A stretch of DNA of 64,000 nucleotides, from NCBI RefSeq assembly GCF_001640805.2, contig NC_066838.1:8544066-8608065 (forward strand), in the 5' to 3' direction. A program made the translations under genes and the position numbers. A model generated the notes under the pieces. The model was not told where the DNA came from. It made no database searches and saw only the letters and a program-made list of their open reading frames with translations. The stretch's first letter is position 1, and every line of letters begins with the position of its first letter. This document shows, piece by piece, positions 34,994 through 47,276 of this stretch. Origin of the DNA: Lates calcarifer. Lineage: Eukaryota > Chordata > Actinopteri > Centropomidae.

Positions 34994-37900
34994 GTGAACT
35001 TGTCTACATGTCTTTAGTGTTTATCCTGTACAGCTCTCGTACAATACTGTTCTTGCTTTTTAAAAGATTGGTAGATATCAGTACAGGTTGTTTCTATATG
35101 TATGTGGGTGTGTAAGTAAAACATAAATCCAGTGTATATGATCATGTCTATGTGCTTTGCTTGCCTTTGTGTATGTGTGTATGTTTTCTGTGACAGACTG
35201 CTGTATACTTTTACATTTAAGGTGTTGTGTGTTAATATCTCTGCAACAGAGAGGTGGAGTAAACCTCAAGAGCATTGTGACTGATTAAACAACAAATATA
35301 CTCACACATGACAAGAATACACAAATCAACACAGCACAAGTTGGGAATCCTGACAGATTCTGTGCAGAAAACATGTTTGGTATGTAGCAGTAGCTGTGGC
35401 CATTAGTAAAATGGCATTTTCAGATGGACAGATAAGGCATTTTAGCTGGAGGCTCAGGGTTGACTGGTCTTGTGGAAAAGACATTCAACATGTAGAGAGC
35501 TGTTACCTACAGTACAGTATGTGGAAAGACTTGGAGCCTGCTCTTTGTATTTGTAGAAGAGTGGAAAATGCATCTCTGATCCCAAATAACAAGTGAAAGC
35601 TGCTTGGACTGATAGTTTTGCACACAGTTTTGTATGCAGATTCCTTCTTTACTACATTCATAGGTACAGGAGAGGCTCATTTTTTGCATAAAATTTTTCA
35701 CAGATGTGCCTTAAGAGAAACATAATGGGCCCCAGATGCTTTCACCTGAAGATACAAAAGGAAGTTTAAGAAACAAAAATCTGATAATATGTAAGCCTGA
35801 ACTAAAGATGACATTTTTAAATTTACCATCAGGTCTAGAAACATTATTTTCAACAAAAAGTGATTCATGGTGTTCACAGGTGGGAAGCCAGTGAGGGATC
35901 ATGTCTTTGCAAAACTAGCAACTCCTATTAGTTGGTCTGCCCTCTTCTGTCTACATAGTCCTCAGGGGAATTATATTGTGCCATTATTTATTTGCACATT
36001 TTGGTAACTTGGTCGGGGCTTACTCCTTGAGATGTGAGTATTCTCAAAAAGAGCTGTTTCATTCAACATGTCATCTGACCATGATGGAAGGCAAAAGTAT
36101 GTATAATGGTTCAGAAAGGTAGTAGTAAGTAAATGTAAGTAAATGTAGTAGCACTGGCCCAGACTTATGTTTAAGTTTACAACAATACCACAAAGTGACA
36201 AACTGTTTCAGTTCCACTGGATACAACCTACCTATATGCTGTTATAATGGCCTGGAAATTATATTTAATATCTCAATTAAGTGCTGATGAAATAAACACC
36301 AATTAGACAGAAATTCATACCTGTTTTTATTGGCAAGGCTGAAAAGTTACCATCCTCAAATATAGAACTGACAGTCTTTAATGTGACCACTGACTATGGA
36401 ACTGCAAAAGAGAATTGGCTGCTGTCTTATGTGTGGGTGAGGGGGCTTCAAACAGCAAAGTCTTTCATGCCTTAGACCCTATGTTTATATACTGCTCACT
36501 GCATCCCTCATTAGCCATGGATTTGTGTGTGTTTTTGTCTTTTGATGGCTGCCTAAAATGTGAATTCTCATGCTGATTAAAGAAGGGGAGTCTGTTCTTA
36601 CATACTGCATACATGTATTTGATGTGTGCATATATAGACTGCTTCTCTTTTCATGCATGTTTTTCTAATGTAGGACAATATGTTTGATTGATTACTTACA
36701 TCTCAAATGTGATTGCTGACAGTTGGGCAAAGAGGAGTTCCAGGGACAGAGAAGGCAGAAGAAGAGGAGAAAGAAAAGTAGTTTTTGTGGACAGTGACAA
36801 ATTAATGTGAAATGTGTTGTAGCAGATTGTCTCTGGTCATACATTTCTGTGTCTACAATGAAATGAAGACAGGCCAGTGTAATTAGAGCCAGAGACAAGA
36901 AGTCACTTAATCCTCCTTGTTTAGGTGTGTCTGAACATCTTAAATCCTCACCTGCTGTCCTCTTTCCTTCCTTTCTTACCTCTTTGTTTCTCTCACTTTC
37001 ACCCTTCCACTTATCATTCCATTTGCAACCCTTTTCACATTTGGCAGATAGAAAGATTCAAAGCAATGGATGGCCACACAAGGAAAGTTTAAATGGGGAG
37101 GTAATGAGCAGGTACAACCAATGTGTGCCCATTTGCTGGTCAAAGGTCAGTTGTAGGCAATGACAGCATCTACCTAAGGGCAACATAAACACACCCACCT
37201 CCCTTCCTCTGTTTTATTATACATAAAACTTCTTAGACAGGTGTCTGACTTCCCTGGCATTCAAATCATTACGAACCAAAATTAATTTTGGGGAGGTGCA
37301 GAGATGCATAACAGAGGAGCTTGCAATGCACCATGGATGGGGATTGCACACCACTGCTGCCTCATTGCAACAAACCCAGATCATTCCCTGCTTTATCTCG
37401 AGTTTTGTCTTTATTTTTATGCACATATGCTTTTTAACAAGTCCAGTATGTGGTTGTGTATCTGTTTTCTTTGCAAGGAGTGTGCATGTGGCATCAAGAT
37501 GGAATCGAAATAGAGTTTAAGATGTGGTATCCATGATACAAAAAAACTGTCTTCTGTTTATCACAACACAACACTTGTTGTGTGCCACTGGCAGAAATCC
37601 TGAAGCTGAAACTTTAAAAAATGCATAAACATCTCTAGAGAAAACAGGTTTGCGTAATTCCTGAAAAGCATCTGTACTTGGTATTATGAGGTATTCACTG
37701 TGTGTGTGTTTGATTGTGTATTTCTGTGCATGTGTTGCTATGTCTGTGTTTTGACAGTAATGGTTATAGATGAAAGTCAGACACATAATGAGTGACCAGC
37801 ATTCAGCAGAGAGTTTAGTCTACATATGTGCTGCACATATAAGTGAAGAGAAAGAAAAGAGCAGGCCATGACATGCTGAACAACAGTCGGCTTCACCTAC

Positions 37901-38172
37901 ATACCTGGACACACCTTCACTTTACACACATTAAGTATGATGGATACTTATCCCTAAAGCTTGTAGTGCATATACTTTCAACTCTTAGGAATCCATATGC
38001 CTCCATATGCACAAAAACCTCACACTGAACCTGTAAAATCAGTATGTGTGTGCTATTTTTGGTAAGACAAGACTTGGCATCTCTGCTAAAGCCATGTTCA
38101 TACAGGCTTTTTAACTGGTACCGCAATATTCTATGTCTATTATGTTTATCAAAAAAAAAAACAAAACAAACA
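34994..38172. other. unique non-coding sequence
   Basis: No gene seen. A small direct repeat AGTAAATGTAAGTAAATGTAG is at 36126-36147 (GTAAATGTA twice). The rest is ordinary AT-leaning sequence with short unsupported frames. Confidence 0.5.
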
Positions 38173-38196
38173 ACACACACACACACACACACACAC
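38173..38196. repeat. (CA)n microsatellite
   Basis: A CA run of about 12 units directly after an A-rich, CAAA-type tract (38151-38172). Confidence 0.9.
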
Positions 38197-39376
38197 TTGT
38201 TTAGACATTTTATTAACTTCACATCCTGTCATCAGTCTTGCAGGGCTGCTGTGTGGCAGAGGAGGGGTAACAGCGGGGTTTAGCTACACAATGACATGCT
38301 GATGCTCACTTCCTGAGAAAAATGTCAAGCACAATTATTATTTGAGTAAGCGAGATGTCTCTGAAAGCCAGTGAACCATAGGGTGTAAAAGTGAAACCAC
38401 TTCCATCCCATGCTGAGTGTTATGATCTCTCAGTGTGCTTTATGTGAGGTCCTGTCAGCTATCCTCCATGTGAACTCTGAGACTCTGTAAAGTTGTCAGT
38501 TCATCTCTCTAACACTGTCACCAAGATAAATTACGCTTGAAATTACACATTGGTGCACTTAAAAAGATTTTTTTAGTTGCCAAACTCTTTGATGCAAAAC
38601 TTGAAGCCAAACCTTTTATGAATAAATACATGTGCTTAGTGACTGACACAATCAGCCAAATGACCAGTGCCCTTCTGTGGTTTGATGGTTATAATTTAGG
38701 AGATTACTGAAATACTCAAACTGCTAAAAAATTAATAAAAAAAACTGATGCTACTGAAACATCTTAACCTGCTGTGGGAATGCAACAAAGTTAAAGAATT
38801 ATTATTATTAAGCTGGAAAAAAGCTTTTACCCCACAGGGTGTACTGCAAGATTTCACAGAAACGTGGAAAAACAATATATAATGATTATCTAATATTTAT
38901 TGTACTGCTGAATATCTTGTATTGTTATTTTTGACAAAAAACAAACAAACAAACAAACCAATGGCATTTTGTTCTTTTCTTGTGAACATAAACCATGTCA
39001 TTATAATTTAAAAGAGAAATGTTATTGTTGGGGTTATAAATTAATGTTATATAAGTGTAATAACAATTTCAGTGTGATTAATAATAACTGTGACAGTTTG
39101 TGGGAAAATGGTTGATAATCCACTTAAAGCTGCTCAAAAATGGTCAAGATGTAGAACAGTAGTAGAACAAAAAACAAACAAAAAACCCCCAAACAAAAAG
39201 TTCTACAATGTTCTAGAGGAGAGAGTGTTCTAGAAGGAGGTTTCCACAGATTGAACAGTTCCATAGCCTTCTCACCCCTCCACCTGCTTTTCACGTGACT
39301 CTGGAGTGTATGGTTGATCTGAAAATTGTTGTTTTGAAGTTTTGTTTGCCCTTTGATTGTTTACTCTGCAATATCC
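38197..39376. other. unique non-coding sequence
   Basis: No gene seen. An (ACAA)n-type run lies at 38937-38958 and an A/C-rich run at 39168-39200. Confidence 0.5.
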
Positions 39377-40109
39377 ATGGAGTTTATTGAAGGCAGTAGA
39401 GGCATTTACAGACCCATCAGGGTGCTGTTCGACATACCCATACATCAACGGGCTCTGCAGCTCTGCTGGCATATCAAGTCTTACAAGACTGCACTGTTAA
39501 CTGAACTTTTGCAGCTTCAGCAGGAACAAAGGATCCCATCTGAGGTGGCTGTTGGAGATATGACAGACCTGCTGGTAAAGCAAAGCAAGGATACCATTAG
39601 AGTGCAGCTCTGGGAGTTTGAATTGGAGGGCTATGATGATGACGTCAGGCCTCTTCTCATGCTCGTGTGGAAGGTGTGAACAGCATGAAAATGAGAGACA
39701 TCGAGTTTGAAGCCAGAAGACTGCTCAAATCTCCAGAGGACATCCTTCCGTGTTTCAAACATCCCAAGATTATTAACTTGGCTCAGGAGTATGGCAGGAG
39801 CCTGACAGAGCAGCTGCAGGTTACTCCCAGCGGCAAACTGCTCGGGCGGCAGGAAGTGGTTATGAAGGTGGTTCCAAAAGTCCTGCAGGGCTTCTGGCCG
39901 CCTCCTCCAACCACCTCCTTCAAAATGACCTTCCAGCAGCTAAGCGAAATGGCAGTTGAGGTCACAAAGGCCGTTTTGGACTGTGTTACCACTTCTCTGT
40001 CCAGTACACAGCATCAGATAACCTTCTGTCGATCCAGAGGCAGATCAGAGGCAGTATGGTCCTGTCTATCCAGGAGAAAACATTTTCAGAACATTTATTT
40101 TTTATGTAG
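39377..40109 (+). pseudogene. unrecognised coding-like region with frameshifts
   Basis: From ATG 39377 a frame reads MEFIEGSRGIYRPIRV, later PIHQRALQLCWHIKSYK and VRPLLM, and stops at TGA 39677. A second frame, offset by one base, is open across 39667-40146. It reads MRDIEFEARRLLKSPEDI, HPKIINLAQEYGRSL and FQQLSEMAVEVTKAVLDCV. From about 40002 a third frame gives YTASDNLLSIQRQIRGSM and ends at TAG 40107-40109. The composition is mixed, with few low-complexity runs and higher GC than the surroundings, so this looks like real former coding sequence interrupted by two frameshifts. There are no introns visible across 730 bases, and an AATAAA stands at 40201, so a decayed retrocopy is possible; a long last exon of a gene is another option. 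In-frame stops lie just upstream of 39377. I do not recognise the family: the sequence is helical and charged, without signal peptide, membrane segment or known catalytic motif. The third-frame ending is the least certain part. Confidence 0.45.
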
Positions 40110-41079
40110 ACATATACAAACAGCCAGGAATAACATTAAAAATTAGCACTTTGCAGACAAATGGTCAGTTTGACTTAAGGTTTTTGCTGCATCCACAAAG
40201 AATAAATGTTACACCCAAAAAACAAAACACTTTATTTACATAGAACAGATTATATATAAGAAAAAAACATGACGATGGCATGATGATAAATATGGTCTTG
40301 CATCAGGCATAAATAAAATAGAGCAGCAAGTATCCAGGTGTGACAGGATGTGAAAACAGCTGTATACCTCAGAGGAACTTGATGGTAAAAAGATATTTTA
40401 TTTTGTAGAATTTAGGTGCACCAGAGTGCGCCTCTCATTTTACTGTCAGAGAATCTGTTGTTGATACTCAAAATTTAAAACACTTTATATCAAAGTTATG
40501 AGGATTAATCCTTTATTAGTAATCTGATTGAATACAAGCAGAAGCTTAAACTACAACATGGACATCAACTGAAACCAATTTGAAACTTGATTCGGTTTAA
40601 TCCAAATCACACCATAAATTTAAGACAGGTCCTAGGAAAAAAAAAACAAAAACTCCATCCTGTGACATATGAGAAGGAACAAAGAAGAAAGGTTGAAAAG
40701 GAAAGGAGGGAGGGAGAGGAAAATCTGCTGAATCCAACCCTGTATTGAGTTTCTGGCCTCTCGTTCTCCTCTTGCTCGTCCTCCCATCCTGACATGAAAT
40801 AGTCATTAGATGTTGTGGTAATTCAGCCTAGCCGTCTTTCCACATTAGCTAATGTGCATCAGAAACGTCAGGAGTGTGTATGTGTGCATGGTGTGTTCAT
40901 GTATACAGTATCTGGAACCCCGTGCATGTGGGTTGGTGTGCGTCAGCATTTGGGAACGTGTGGTTCTGTCAGGCCTTCCGCTTGTGTGTGTGCGCGTCTG
41001 TGTGTGTTTCTACGTCAGATGGTTCGCATGACAAGGTTTCCTGTTCTACAGTCGACAGGTGCTAAATAATAAAAGCACC
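40110..41079. other. non-coding sequence after the coding-like region
   Basis: AATAAA at 40201-40206 could be a polyadenylation signal for the region to the left. An A-rich run is at 40636-40650. GT-rich imperfect sequence lies at 40870-41010. No gene seen. Confidence 0.45.
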
Positions 41080-41240
41080 AAGAACAAGGAGGAGGAGAGG
41101 AAAAGACAAGACACGGGTACACGAAGAGGAGATGAGGACAGACGAGAATAGAAGAAAGAGATGTGGAGAAAAGGAGGAGAACAAAGTGGTAGAAAGAGAC
41201 ACAGGAAAGGAGAGGACAGGACTGATAAAAAAAAGTGTAG
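41080..41240. repeat. purine-rich tract
   Basis: The plus strand is nearly all G/A (GGAGGAGAGGAAAAG words), giving a Ser/Leu/Phe/Pro-rich minus-strand frame that is an artefact. Confidence 0.6.
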
Positions 41241-41392
41241 TTTGTTCAACTCTAAAACAAACATCACTTTCTCCTCTGACTGTCCTTGCTTTGTTTAGGA
41301 TATCTCTCCTCTACTCCTTACCTAAAAAATAAAAATAAAAAAAAAAGATGTCTTCATTCCTCCTCTTAGCTGCTGTTGGTGAGCAGTGCCAA

Positions 41393-41410
41393 GCAGCAGC
41401 AGCAGCAGCA
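41393..41410. repeat. (AGC)6 trinucleotide repeat
   Basis: Six AGC units. It is the only CAG-type run of note in the window. It would read as polyalanine on the minus strand (41631-41311 frame), but nothing else supports coding there. Confidence 0.85.
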
Positions 41411-41987
41411 CTCCTCTCATTATGGGAGGGAGCAGAGGTTTGGAGATGGGAAGGAAAAAGCAGCGCTGTAGGGCATAACTGATGGTTTGTTGGTATTGTG
41501 CATCTTGCGTATGAATAAGGTAATTTCCCCCTTTGAAACAGGAACTCCTTGCACAAAGCGAGAGAGACAGAGGAAGGGGGGTTGAACAGAAAATGGAAAA
41601 GAGACAGACACAAAGGAGAGAAAGACATCACAAGGTGACATCTGATGTCAGGTTTCTGTGACTGTCGCCTCTGTGTCTGTATCCATACAGTACTTGTGCA
41701 TGTGTGTGTATATATGTGTGCGTCTAAGGATTACAGGTGCATGAATCTCTTTTCACTCGATTTTCACTTCATATTTTAAATTCATGTGCATACTGTATCT
41801 TAAAAACAATAAATGTCATTATACAGTGGTATCTGATGAAATGTACAAGCTCTGCCCAGCATTAAGCTGAGTGTATAATGACGGTGTGTCAACAGAAAGT
41901 GTCAGCTATCTGCCAGTGTTGCGTTTCATTGATTCACCCAGATCTGAGACAGCTGTACTTAGGGGCCCCTCGGTAACTCTATACATA

Positions 41988-41990
<3 letters not shown>
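41411..41990. other. unique non-coding sequence
   Basis: No gene or recognised repeat. Confidence 0.5.

Positions 41991-42025
<35 letters not shown>
41991..42025. repeat. (CA)n microsatellite
   Basis: A perfect CA array of about 17 units followed by TCACACTCA. Confidence 0.95.
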
Positions 42026-42032
<7 letters not shown>

Positions 42033-42931
42033 CAGAGGCACACACCTGGGCACAGTGAATCCTACCCCAAGGGCAACTTTGTGGAGGACAGCTGTGAAGG
42101 AAGGAGGCCAAGGAAAACTACAGGAAGAGCTAAATGTTATAGAGAAACTAACAGTGCTACTGTGTGGTGGCTACTCAGAGCCACCTGAGGGCTGTTGATT
42201 AGAGTTGATTGAAGACGGTACATAAGGTTTTTTTTTTTTTCTTAGCATCACTGAACCCTTATCCCCCTAACACTGATACATTACCATTAAAAAGACACCA
42301 CTGACAGCCTCCTAATGTCTGTGCCAATGGGTCAGATTTTGTGAGAAACCTGCCATATTGATTTATGGTACAAGCAGCACTAAACCCACTTGAAGGTACC
42401 CTGTGGAGTTTTTGACCACTTGGGGACTGATGAGGGAATGTTGAGCAGGTCATGTATGTGCATGTTGGTGATGATATCAATTCCTACAAAGCACACAAGG
42501 CTGTAATGCAAATGTGTTCTGTACAAAAACATTGTTTTGCCATGGATTGACAGGTAGTGGCAGTAAGGCAGCAAGAAACAGAGCATGTGCTTGGAAAAGA
42601 CAGAGAGAGAGAAGAAAAAAAAACGCAAAAAAATTAACAAATTTATAATACTCAGAAATCAGGAATACTAGTGCCTTTAAGCTTATGGCTAATATTAGAG
42701 AATGAAGGAAAAATAAAATGCTGACACTATTTTCTGGTGGGACAATGGGAGATGAAATTTAACAAAATGAAATTTTCCTAGCGATTAGTTTGATATAAAA
42801 TGAGCAAACAAACAAGAGATAACTATGCGATAAAAAAATTTGCAAATTATATTCTTTGGCATAAATAACAATTTCAGTTTGTTTAACCTTAGAAACTTAA
42901 ATTTATCAGCATTTAAGGTGAAGATGGAAAC
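42026..42931. other. unique non-coding sequence
   Basis: No gene seen. A T run is at 42228-42240 and A-rich runs at 42614-42632. Confidence 0.5.
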
Positions 42932-43356
42932 TGCCAACTATCATGCACACGGCAGGGCAGGACTCAGACACAATCACAGTTCAGGTTCTTTATTACGAGC
43001 AAAAGTCTGGTACACTCATAGGCAGTCTGATCAGGCAACAGTATCAAAAGGCAACAGGCAAAATCCAAAATCAGGTACTCAGGCAATGGCCAGAAACAAG
43101 TCAAAACTGGAGTCAAAACTGGAAACAAGGCTGGAAAGCTGACACGAGGGACAAGACAATCTGGGAACTGACAAGAGGAAGAGACACTGACTAAATACAC
43201 CTAGACAAGGAGATAATGAGACACAGGTAAAACACATTAGGGCGGGGACAGTAATCAAGACAAGGAAGTAAAGAGAACTGGAATAACCAAGGAACAGGAA
43301 ACAGGAAGACAAGACAAAATACCAAAATAAAACAGGAAAACATTCAAACCCTGACA
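42932..43356 (-). mobile_element. solo-LTR-like retrotransposon block (antisense)
   Basis: A block of about 425 bases with edges of TG..CA type: the plus strand begins TGCCAACTATCATGC and ends AACCCTGACA. The minus strand therefore starts TGTCAGGGTTTGAATG. Read on the minus strand it holds a TATTTAGTC box-like stretch (about 43195-43188) and an AATAAA (42996-42991), as an LTR would. I recognise phrases such as GTACCAGACTTTTGCTCGTA and CTAATGTGTTTTACCTGTGT from an abundant teleost LTR-type repeat. No internal coding region lies on either side, so it would be a solo LTR. I found no convincing target duplication (left flank GGAAAC, right flank CCAACA), so the exact edges or the class may be wrong. 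Confidence 0.6.
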
Positions 43357-44417
43357 CCAACAAATTAAGCTGATCTCTTGTTTCAAAGAAAATCATGGAG
43401 TCCTCATAACTTAGACTTACTTAATCTGTGATACAATTAGACGAAGTCCTGCTAATATGCGATTGTCAGATTCAACTTTAAATTGTTTATCACTTTTAGA
43501 ACTAATCCTTAAGAGTTCAGTGGACTAAATGTTTTGTTGTTTACTTAACACATTGGTTTAAATAATTTAGGAACATTGTTATCTTATTCACATGCTTCCC
43601 AGCATGTATTGCAGAAAATTCCCTAGAAATCCATTGACTTTTCATTTTTAAAAAAGTTACACAATTGAGGCTGCTATGTGTCTCAGAGGAGTCAGATGCT
43701 CCTCTTTCTCTTTTGCTGGAAGTTTGTTGCCATGAAATATTAAGATTTAAACTGGCCTTATTTGACAAAAACACAAAAAACTCAGCTTTATGTAAAGGAT
43801 GAATAGCGGTAAGCAAGAAGAAACATTTCTTTGTCCTTTCCTGTGTTTTATGAAGAGCACGTTGTGTTAGGAACATTACATAAATCAGTTTGACCAGACT
43901 TGGACGTGGTTACGGAAAAATATTTCATGAAGTCATTTTTGTTAATAGAACCCTGAGCTGAGCGTGCAGGTTGGCCAGGAAAAGCAGCAAGAGCTGGAGG
44001 GTGGCAATGGAGCATTGTGTAGAGAGAATGACTGGTATGTGTATGTATCTACAGTGTGTGTGTGTGTGTGTGTGTGTCCCAGGATGTGTGAGTAGGCTGA
44101 GCACTCAGGCGGAGTTTGGACAATTAAAAGAATTCTTGACTGCATTCTTTCTCCCATGAAAAACTCCCATACACACCACTGCTGCTCCCCACTCTCTCTC
44201 CTAACGTGTTTCCCTCGCTCTCCCATTCATACATTTACACTCTTCTCTTCCCTTGGCCAATTAAACTGTCTGTTTCATGATCTGGCTGTCAGTCTCACAC
44301 TCTCTATTTAGCTTCTTTTACTGTAGAGTAAGCATTTGTACCACTTCTACTCTTTTTGACAGAGAGAAAGAATGAGCAGAGTAGATGTGACTCCCAATAT
44401 CCTCTAATCCGTTCCCC

Positions 44418-44448
<31 letters not shown>

Positions 44449-44836
44449 CCTCTCACTATGACAGCACTGCACACAGTGAAGCTTATTACCTTCTTGCTGC
44501 TTACTTCTTTTGGTGTGTATCTGGGCTCATTTTGTTTCATATGTTTCTTCCTTTAGTGTATGCATTTTTCTGTGTGTGTGTGTGTGTGTGCTGCATGTAT
44601 GCATGAACTCCATGAGCTTTTAACACCTATTAGCGGGGGATTTCAGATCCCTTCACAGTAAATGATTAAGGTGACTTTATCTTTAAACACATGCTCATCT
44701 GCACCCCGCTTATTCACAAACTGCTGTCAGCAAACACCATGTGCTGTTGCTGAACTTCAGTAATGTTGCATTGCAGCATGAATTTTCTAGTAATTTACTC
44801 TTGACTGATGAGGCAGTCAAAGTTTCAGGTTTTTGT
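43357..44836. other. non-coding sequence with three (GT)n arrays
   Basis: No gene seen. Perfect GT arrays lie at 44053-44078, 44419-44445 and 44572-44590. The frames spanning them (Val-Cys runs) are artefacts. Confidence 0.55.
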
Positions 44837-45000
44837 CTAATTCACAAAACTCCTACGTCAAATCTCCCTTTGCTGAAACTTCTTGTCTCTCTACACGACT
44901 TCAGCTGTGTTGACACTTATGGAAATGAAGTGAGCTGGGGATAAGGGGATTTGTTACCAATCCCATCTGTCATCTTCCTAAGTGGTCTCAAATCCCAGCT
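44837..45000. repeat. duplicated non-coding segment, copy A
   Basis: Matches 45450-45609 in the same order and spacing. Shared blocks are CTAATTCAC..ACTCCT, GTCA.ATCTC, AACTTCT and GGAAATGAAGTGAGC, then a 28-base identical run (44956-44983) that begins ACCAATCCCATC. The 5' part is more diverged than the 3' part. Neither copy is open in a common frame, so the shared sequence is not coding. Confidence 0.8.
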
Positions 45001-45449
45001 TGCACTGTTGGATTATATACTAGTTCTTCTGAGAGGATGATGAGCTACACTAGGTTTGAAGCCATCTACAGGTACACGTTTCACTTTTTAATGCTTATAG
45101 TCACTGGCAGTGGAATCTGACTTAAACCCCTAAATGAACTGTTTTTAGTAACCCAAACAGCTGTTGTTTAGTTTTGTTGCAATGTGTTACTGTAGATTGG
45201 TTTTAAAGTATAACAGCTGTTCATGGGGGGACTGCAGGGCATCTGTGGAATAAAGGCATTCTGCCCATTTCAAAAGGATTGTTACCTGCATCATTTAGTG
45301 AGTATACACAATATGCTCCGGTTAAATTTAATAAATACTCGAAACATTTAATTCTTCCTCAAGCTGAATGTTGAACATTAGCCAAACAGTTGCAGGGTTC
45401 CTTTTCTGCCTGGAAAATGAATTTAGCACAGACAGTTGTGTATCTGCTC

Positions 45450-45609
45450 CTAATTCACCACACTCCTGGGTCACATCTCACATGGTGCAACTTCTCGGAA
45501 GATGACAATACTTTAGACATGTTGTCACTTTAGGAAATGAAGTGAGCCAAAGCTGCCTTGGATTTGTAACCAATCCCATCTGTCATCTTCCTAAGTATCT
45601 TTAAATCCA
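45450..45609. repeat. duplicated non-coding segment, copy B
   Basis: Partner of 44837-45000, about 613 bases downstream in direct orientation. The most similar part is 45535-45609. The sequence between the two copies shows only weak or no further similarity by eye, so the duplicated unit may be longer than the part that is still recognisable. Confidence 0.8.
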
Positions 45610-46611
45610 AATCTGTTGATCCTTGCTACAGAAATTACATTTTTATGCTGTAGTGAACCTAGTACCATGGTTTTGTTGTTGATGTTTTTACAGTTGTGGA
45701 GTTACAGTATCTGGCCTCTTTAAGTCACTCTTGAATGCAAGTTTGCTGAGAACTGCAGTGCCTGGACAAATATATTCCCACATGTTAATTTTGTGAGAAG
45801 CTTCATTACATTGGAGAGGTTAAACTGCTGCAGTGAAGTTTTTTTTGTCATGGTTAAGAAAAACTTTAAGCCCTCACACACACACGCAACAATTCATTGT
45901 CATTATAGCACCTGTTCCGCATACTAACTTTGTGCACAAAAATCAACAGCAGAAATATGAAGGACACAAGGAAAAAAAATATCAAAAGAATTCTTAACAG
46001 GGGTGTGTTCAGTGTGAAAAGGATCGGACACATTTCACATTGTGTATCTACATTGTAGCACTTGCGGCCACAAGTATCTACAGTTGACCTTCAGTTTGCC
46101 TACAAAGGGTTGCGCTCATTGTTAGCATTCCTCAGGGGGACTGCAGAGACAGTTGTGCTACATTAGTCTCTAGCTGTCCCATTTGGTGTCAATAAGGAAT
46201 CTTGATAATGTTTACAGGAAATGTGAGAACAAATGGAAACATTTTTATGTTTCCCTCTCAAATGTTTTCTGCTGGTGTGAGGATTTAAACTACTAACCTT
46301 ACAGAACAAGGACAGCTTCTAACCTGTTGACCCATTCTTTTCTCTTTCCATTGCTCTTACTCTCTCTGCTGCACTGTACATTATCAATACAGCTCTCTCA
46401 TTTACCTCACCATGCTCAGTGGAAAGCAAGTGAAAATTTAGTTGTTTCCCTGTTTCTGGTGTTTCTGGTTGTAGCGACATGACAGCAACACATTGCAATT
46501 TTTTTTCTTCCTTTATGGCTTTAGTTTGGCAGACAGTGGTGTATTTTCTAGTCTTTCCTGTACCACTGTCTGATCCACCCAAAATCAGGAACATAAGCCA
46601 CAGTGAGACCG
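45610..46611. other. unique non-coding sequence
   Basis: No gene or recognised repeat seen. Confidence 0.5.
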
Positions 46612-46790
46612 TACCGGCAGACTGAAGTGGTTAATTGGCTAATTAACTCTATGAAGCCCCAATCAAAGAACCAATTAGCAAGGGACACATGCAGTTTGAC
46701 ATGGCCAATTAGTGGCAGTGTTCAGGCTGAACTCGTTAAGTATGAACTCGTTAAGTGTGTTAATTAATTAGGCAGGGTGAATGAGGGGAG
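46612..46790. other. TAATTA-rich stretch, possible conserved non-coding element
   Basis: Within 180 bases there are several homeodomain-type core sites: TTAATTGG and TAATTAACT at 46631-46648, CCAATTAG at 46671 and 46704, and TTAATTAATTAG at 46760-46771. There is also a direct repeat GAACTCGTTAAGT at 46730 and 46745. It is non-repetitive otherwise. Clusters like this are common in vertebrate developmental enhancers, but only cross-species alignment can tell. Confidence 0.2.
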
Positions 46791-47276
46791 CAGTGTGGAT
46801 GGTGTACCACTCCCACTGCTCTGTCTGCCTGAGAACCAGACACTACACAGGCATCTGTCTCACAGAGTAAAATGAGATACAACATCTTTTTCTTTGGGTA
46901 GTGAGTTTTATTTCTTAAGAGCTACCAATGCTGATCCTCTGTCTGCTCCAACACCAAATCATTGTTTGAGAAACAGTGCACCATGCAAAGTAGGCCAATT
47001 ACGGTGACCTGCATCCCCTGTAATATGAGCTGAGGGCTGGTTGACAACTAGTGGCATCCAGAACCTGTATTTTATATATAGATTTTTTAATGATTTTTCG
47101 TAGTCTCTAACTTTTCTCTTTTATTGTTTTCTAACTTTAAGCATATACACATGAAATTTCATATTCAACTTTAGATAAGTTATGTCACTTTTTTATATTT
47201 TATCCAACTTTTCAGGTACCACTTTACCTTTGGGGAGAGTTGAAGTCTGACATGTCATGATGGATAGGGCTAGGAA
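46791..47276. other. unique non-coding sequence
   Basis: No gene or recognised repeat seen. Confidence 0.5.

Noticed and set aside
39272..39472. 66-codon minus-strand frame at the coding-like region
   Set aside because: It is the shadow of the better plus-strand frame starting at 39377.
42840..43142. 100-codon frame with Gln/Lys/Asn-rich composition, and the antisense frame at 43396-43079
   Set aside because: Both lie in the solo-LTR-like block; their composition follows its CAGGCAA/AACTGGA-type repetition.
44741..44944. 67-codon frame over copy A of the duplicated segment
   Set aside because: The corresponding frame is not kept in copy B, so the shared sequence is not under coding constraint.
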